Below, in pieces: positions 36,787 to 37,732 of a stretch of DNA of 37,732 nucleotides. The stretch comes from a virus: positions 1 to 37,732 of the IMG/VR virus record IMGVR_UViG_3300021417_000007; one strand, given 5' to 3'. The position numbers and the translations under genes are program-made. The notes below the pieces were generated by a model, which did no database searches, was not told where the DNA came from, and saw nothing but the letters and a program-made list of their open reading frames with translations. How positions within the stretch are numbered: position 1 is the first letter of the stretch; the number at the start of each line of letters is the position of its first letter.

Positions 36787-37113
36787 ATGAGCGTGGAGAC
36801 AAGTGCGCAAGGTGGCGAGACCACCAAGTCATCGAGCAAGCGGGGCCGGCCCACGACCGGCAGAGCCCTCAGCGCAGCCGACAGACAACAGCGCCGCCTA
36901 GAAAAGCTCGAGGCAGAAGGCAAAGCGCTGCTCCCGCGAGTAGTGGTCTCACAAGAGGTGCAGAAGGCACTCGTAAAGTTCGTGCAGTTCAAGGACGGCG
37001 TGACGCTCGGGGACGCCGTCGACCTGATTGTTCGCGACAGGCTGCTGAGAAAGCGTTCAGGCCGGCGCAAACCAAAACCGAAGCAACCGCCTGCCGTGGG
37101 CGGTGCAATCTAA
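36787..37113 (+). CDS. Basic ribbon-helix-helix-like DNA-binding protein
   Basis: A 108-residue protein with a basic N-terminal segment (SSKRGRPTTGRALSAADRQQRRLEKLEAEGK) containing an AT-hook-like KRGRPTTGR core, a possible ribbon-helix-helix core (LLPRVVVSQEVQKALVKFVQFKDGVTLGDAVDLIVRDRLLRKR), and a Lys/Pro-rich tail. Proteins starting with RGRPTTGRALS-type sequence are common beside phage and plasmid genes and are probably regulators. It lies just upstream of the AlpA-like gene and may regulate or assist it. The fold assignment is from pattern only. Confidence 0.6.
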   Translation: MSVETSAQGGETTKSSSKRGRPTTGRALSAADRQQRRLEKLEAEGKALLPRVVVSQEVQKALVKFVQFKDGVTLGDAVDLIVRDRLLRKRSGRRKPKPKQPPAVGGAI

Positions 37114-37134
37114 AGCAGTAACCGGAGAATAAAC

Positions 37135-37404
37135 ATGAGCGAGAACGACCTGATTCAGCAAATGGCCGCAGCCCTGGCCCAGCACCTACAACCAGCCATC
37201 CCCGTCCAGATCGACATGTGGGATGTGGCCACCATTGCGCGCGTGCTGAAGCGCAGCGAGACCCAAGTGCGGAACCGCATGATCTGCCTGCCTGACTTCC
37301 CGAAGGCCATCCGCCTGCCGGTGGTGGGCGGCGGCCGGGGTCAGCCGCTGTTCCGCGCGAGCGAGGTGCTAGAATGGGCCGGGAAATACCAGGACCGGCA
37401 CTAA
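37135..37404 (+). CDS. AlpA/excisionase-like DNA-binding protein
   Basis: An 89-residue protein with a MerR-like winged-helix pattern: MWDVATIARVLKRSETQVRNRMICLPDFPKAIRLPVVGGGRGQPLFRASEVLEWAGKYQDR, where the first helix pair, the LPDFPKAIRL wing and the final W-containing helix match AlpA and phage excisionases. GGAG lies eight bases before the ATG. It is the last rightward gene and lies immediately before a tRNA T-arm-like sequence, which fits a recombination-directionality factor near an attachment site. No integrase is seen beside it, so a regulatory role like AlpA's is equally possible. Confidence 0.72.
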   Translation: MSENDLIQQMAAALAQHLQPAIPVQIDMWDVATIARVLKRSETQVRNRMICLPDFPKAIRLPVVGGGRGQPLFRASEVLEWAGKYQDRH

Positions 37405-37410
37405 ACTGGT

Positions 37411-37434
37411 ACCGGTTCGATTCCGGGCGCCGCC
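37411..37434 (+). other. tRNA T-arm-like sequence, possible attachment-site remnant
   Basis: GGTTCGATTCC with flanking CCGG arms forms a T-loop and 4 bp stem, followed by a GC-rich acceptor-like stretch. No complete tRNA can be folded upstream and no CCA follows. Many prophages leave a tRNA 3' fragment at one att site, and the xis-like gene ends 7 bases upstream. Confidence 0.35.
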
Positions 37435-37588
37435 CTTCTCCGCGGCGACAGCATGTAGCAGCTCAACAAAAAGATTTTCTCACTTCGCGTAAATTACGCA
37501 TCAGCCTTCCAAGCCCTTGAATTTAATAGGGTTTGGACTCCGGCTCCCGGCACCACAACGTTGTATTCCAGAACATCAGCACTACGCA

Positions 37589-37622
37589 AAACCCGCATGC
37601 TTACCGGCATAGCGGGTTTTTT
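37589..37622 (+). terminator. Intrinsic terminator at the right end
   Basis: Arms ACCCGC-ATGC and GCAT-A-GCGGGT around a 6 nt loop, followed by T residues on the plus strand and preceded by an A tract, so it could work in both directions. It would stop the rightward early transcript or a neighbouring host transcript. Confidence 0.8.
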
Positions 37623-37732
37623 GTTGCCCGAGTCTGCCTCGCACAGTAGCATTGTGTGCATATTCACACAGCATATTGTTGCAATATTATTAAATTTCAA
37701 TTAATCACATGAATTTTCCATGTGGCTATGCT

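Larger units (their letters stand above)
37405..37732. other. Gene-free right end: T-arm-like sequence, terminator and AT-rich dyads
   Basis: No convincing gene is present. The stretch holds the T-arm-like block at 37411-37434, a terminator at 37589-37622, and an AT-rich end with dyads TGTG/CACA near 37653-37669 and CACATG/CATGTG at 37706-37724. GC content falls sharply after about 37460, suggesting a change from phage to flanking or non-coding DNA. Confidence 0.5.

Noticed and set aside
37326-37434. Complete tRNA gene ending in the T-arm-like block
   Set aside because: A distant GGGCGGCG could pair with CGCCGCCC, but the span is about 110 nt, lies in the xis-like gene, lacks D and anticodon arms and has no CCA.
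37494-37700. 68-codon minus-strand ORF at the right end
   Set aside because: It spans the terminator hairpin, has no ribosome site and shows no recognisable pattern.
1-37732. Window as a complete circular phage genome
   Set aside because: Joining the right end to the left end and reading the endolysin frame across gives a stop after about ten codons instead of the expected GH19 continuation.

Overview
The window is most of a temperate, long-tailed (siphovirus-type) prophage in a GC-rich bacterium. No unambiguous host gene is present, so the host is inferred: protein families such as the CI repressor beginning MDIVETRRENLRRW, the CII-family protein, DUF2303, and the Nu1/GpA terminase pair suggest a betaproteobacterium of the Burkholderiales, perhaps Massilia or a relative. 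There is no sheath or baseplate set, and the tape measure is very long, so the tail should be long and non-contractile.

Layout. Positions 1-29372 are read leftward on the minus strand. From the repressor outward they run: Cro/YdaS-like protein, CII-family regulator, a small ORF, a Toprim primase-helicase, a repeat-rich 250 bp stretch, an unknown (possibly gpZ-like) protein, small and large terminase, a Mor-family regulator, an unknown protein, a small head-tail joining protein, portal, a protease/major-capsid fusion, decoration protein, head-tail connector, tail terminator, a small ORF, major tail protein, the G/GT tail chaperones with a clear -1 frameshift site, tape measure, a 754-residue tail protein with an SGNH esterase domain, an FN3 protein, tail hub, a gpJ-C-terminus-like tip protein, a DUF4376 protein, an unknown tip protein, holin and a GH19 endolysin cut by the window edge. 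Most junctions are ATGA, GTGA or TGATG overlaps, so the late genes look translationally coupled.

Positions 29443-37404 are read rightward. A visibly less GC-rich lysogeny block (CI repressor, an S24-fold protein that has lost both catalytic residues, a PH-like/glycine-rich membrane protein) ends at a strong intrinsic terminator. A second rightward unit follows: unknown small early proteins, DUF2303, a DUF551 protein, a 627-residue cytosine-C5 methyltransferase with six internal repeats, a membrane protein, a Cys4 protein, an RHH-like protein and an AlpA/excisionase-like protein. No integrase is visible.

Control logic. The leftward promoter by cro (29379-29407) and the rightward promoter at 31154-31182 match at 25 of 29 bases. 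Each carries the dyad TTTAG-N6-CTAAA in its spacer and a second, weaker dyad 23 bp upstream overlapping the -35. This is a lambda-like arrangement in which CI can silence both arms, with one more operator at the cI start for autoregulation.

Unexplained features that stand out: a three-copy hairpin with covarying arms and an invariant loop at three late-operon boundaries; an internal ribosome site inside the protease/capsid fusion gene; a CI plus catalytically dead S24 pair; iteron-like repeats after the primase-helicase; and a possible cos region before the small terminase gene.
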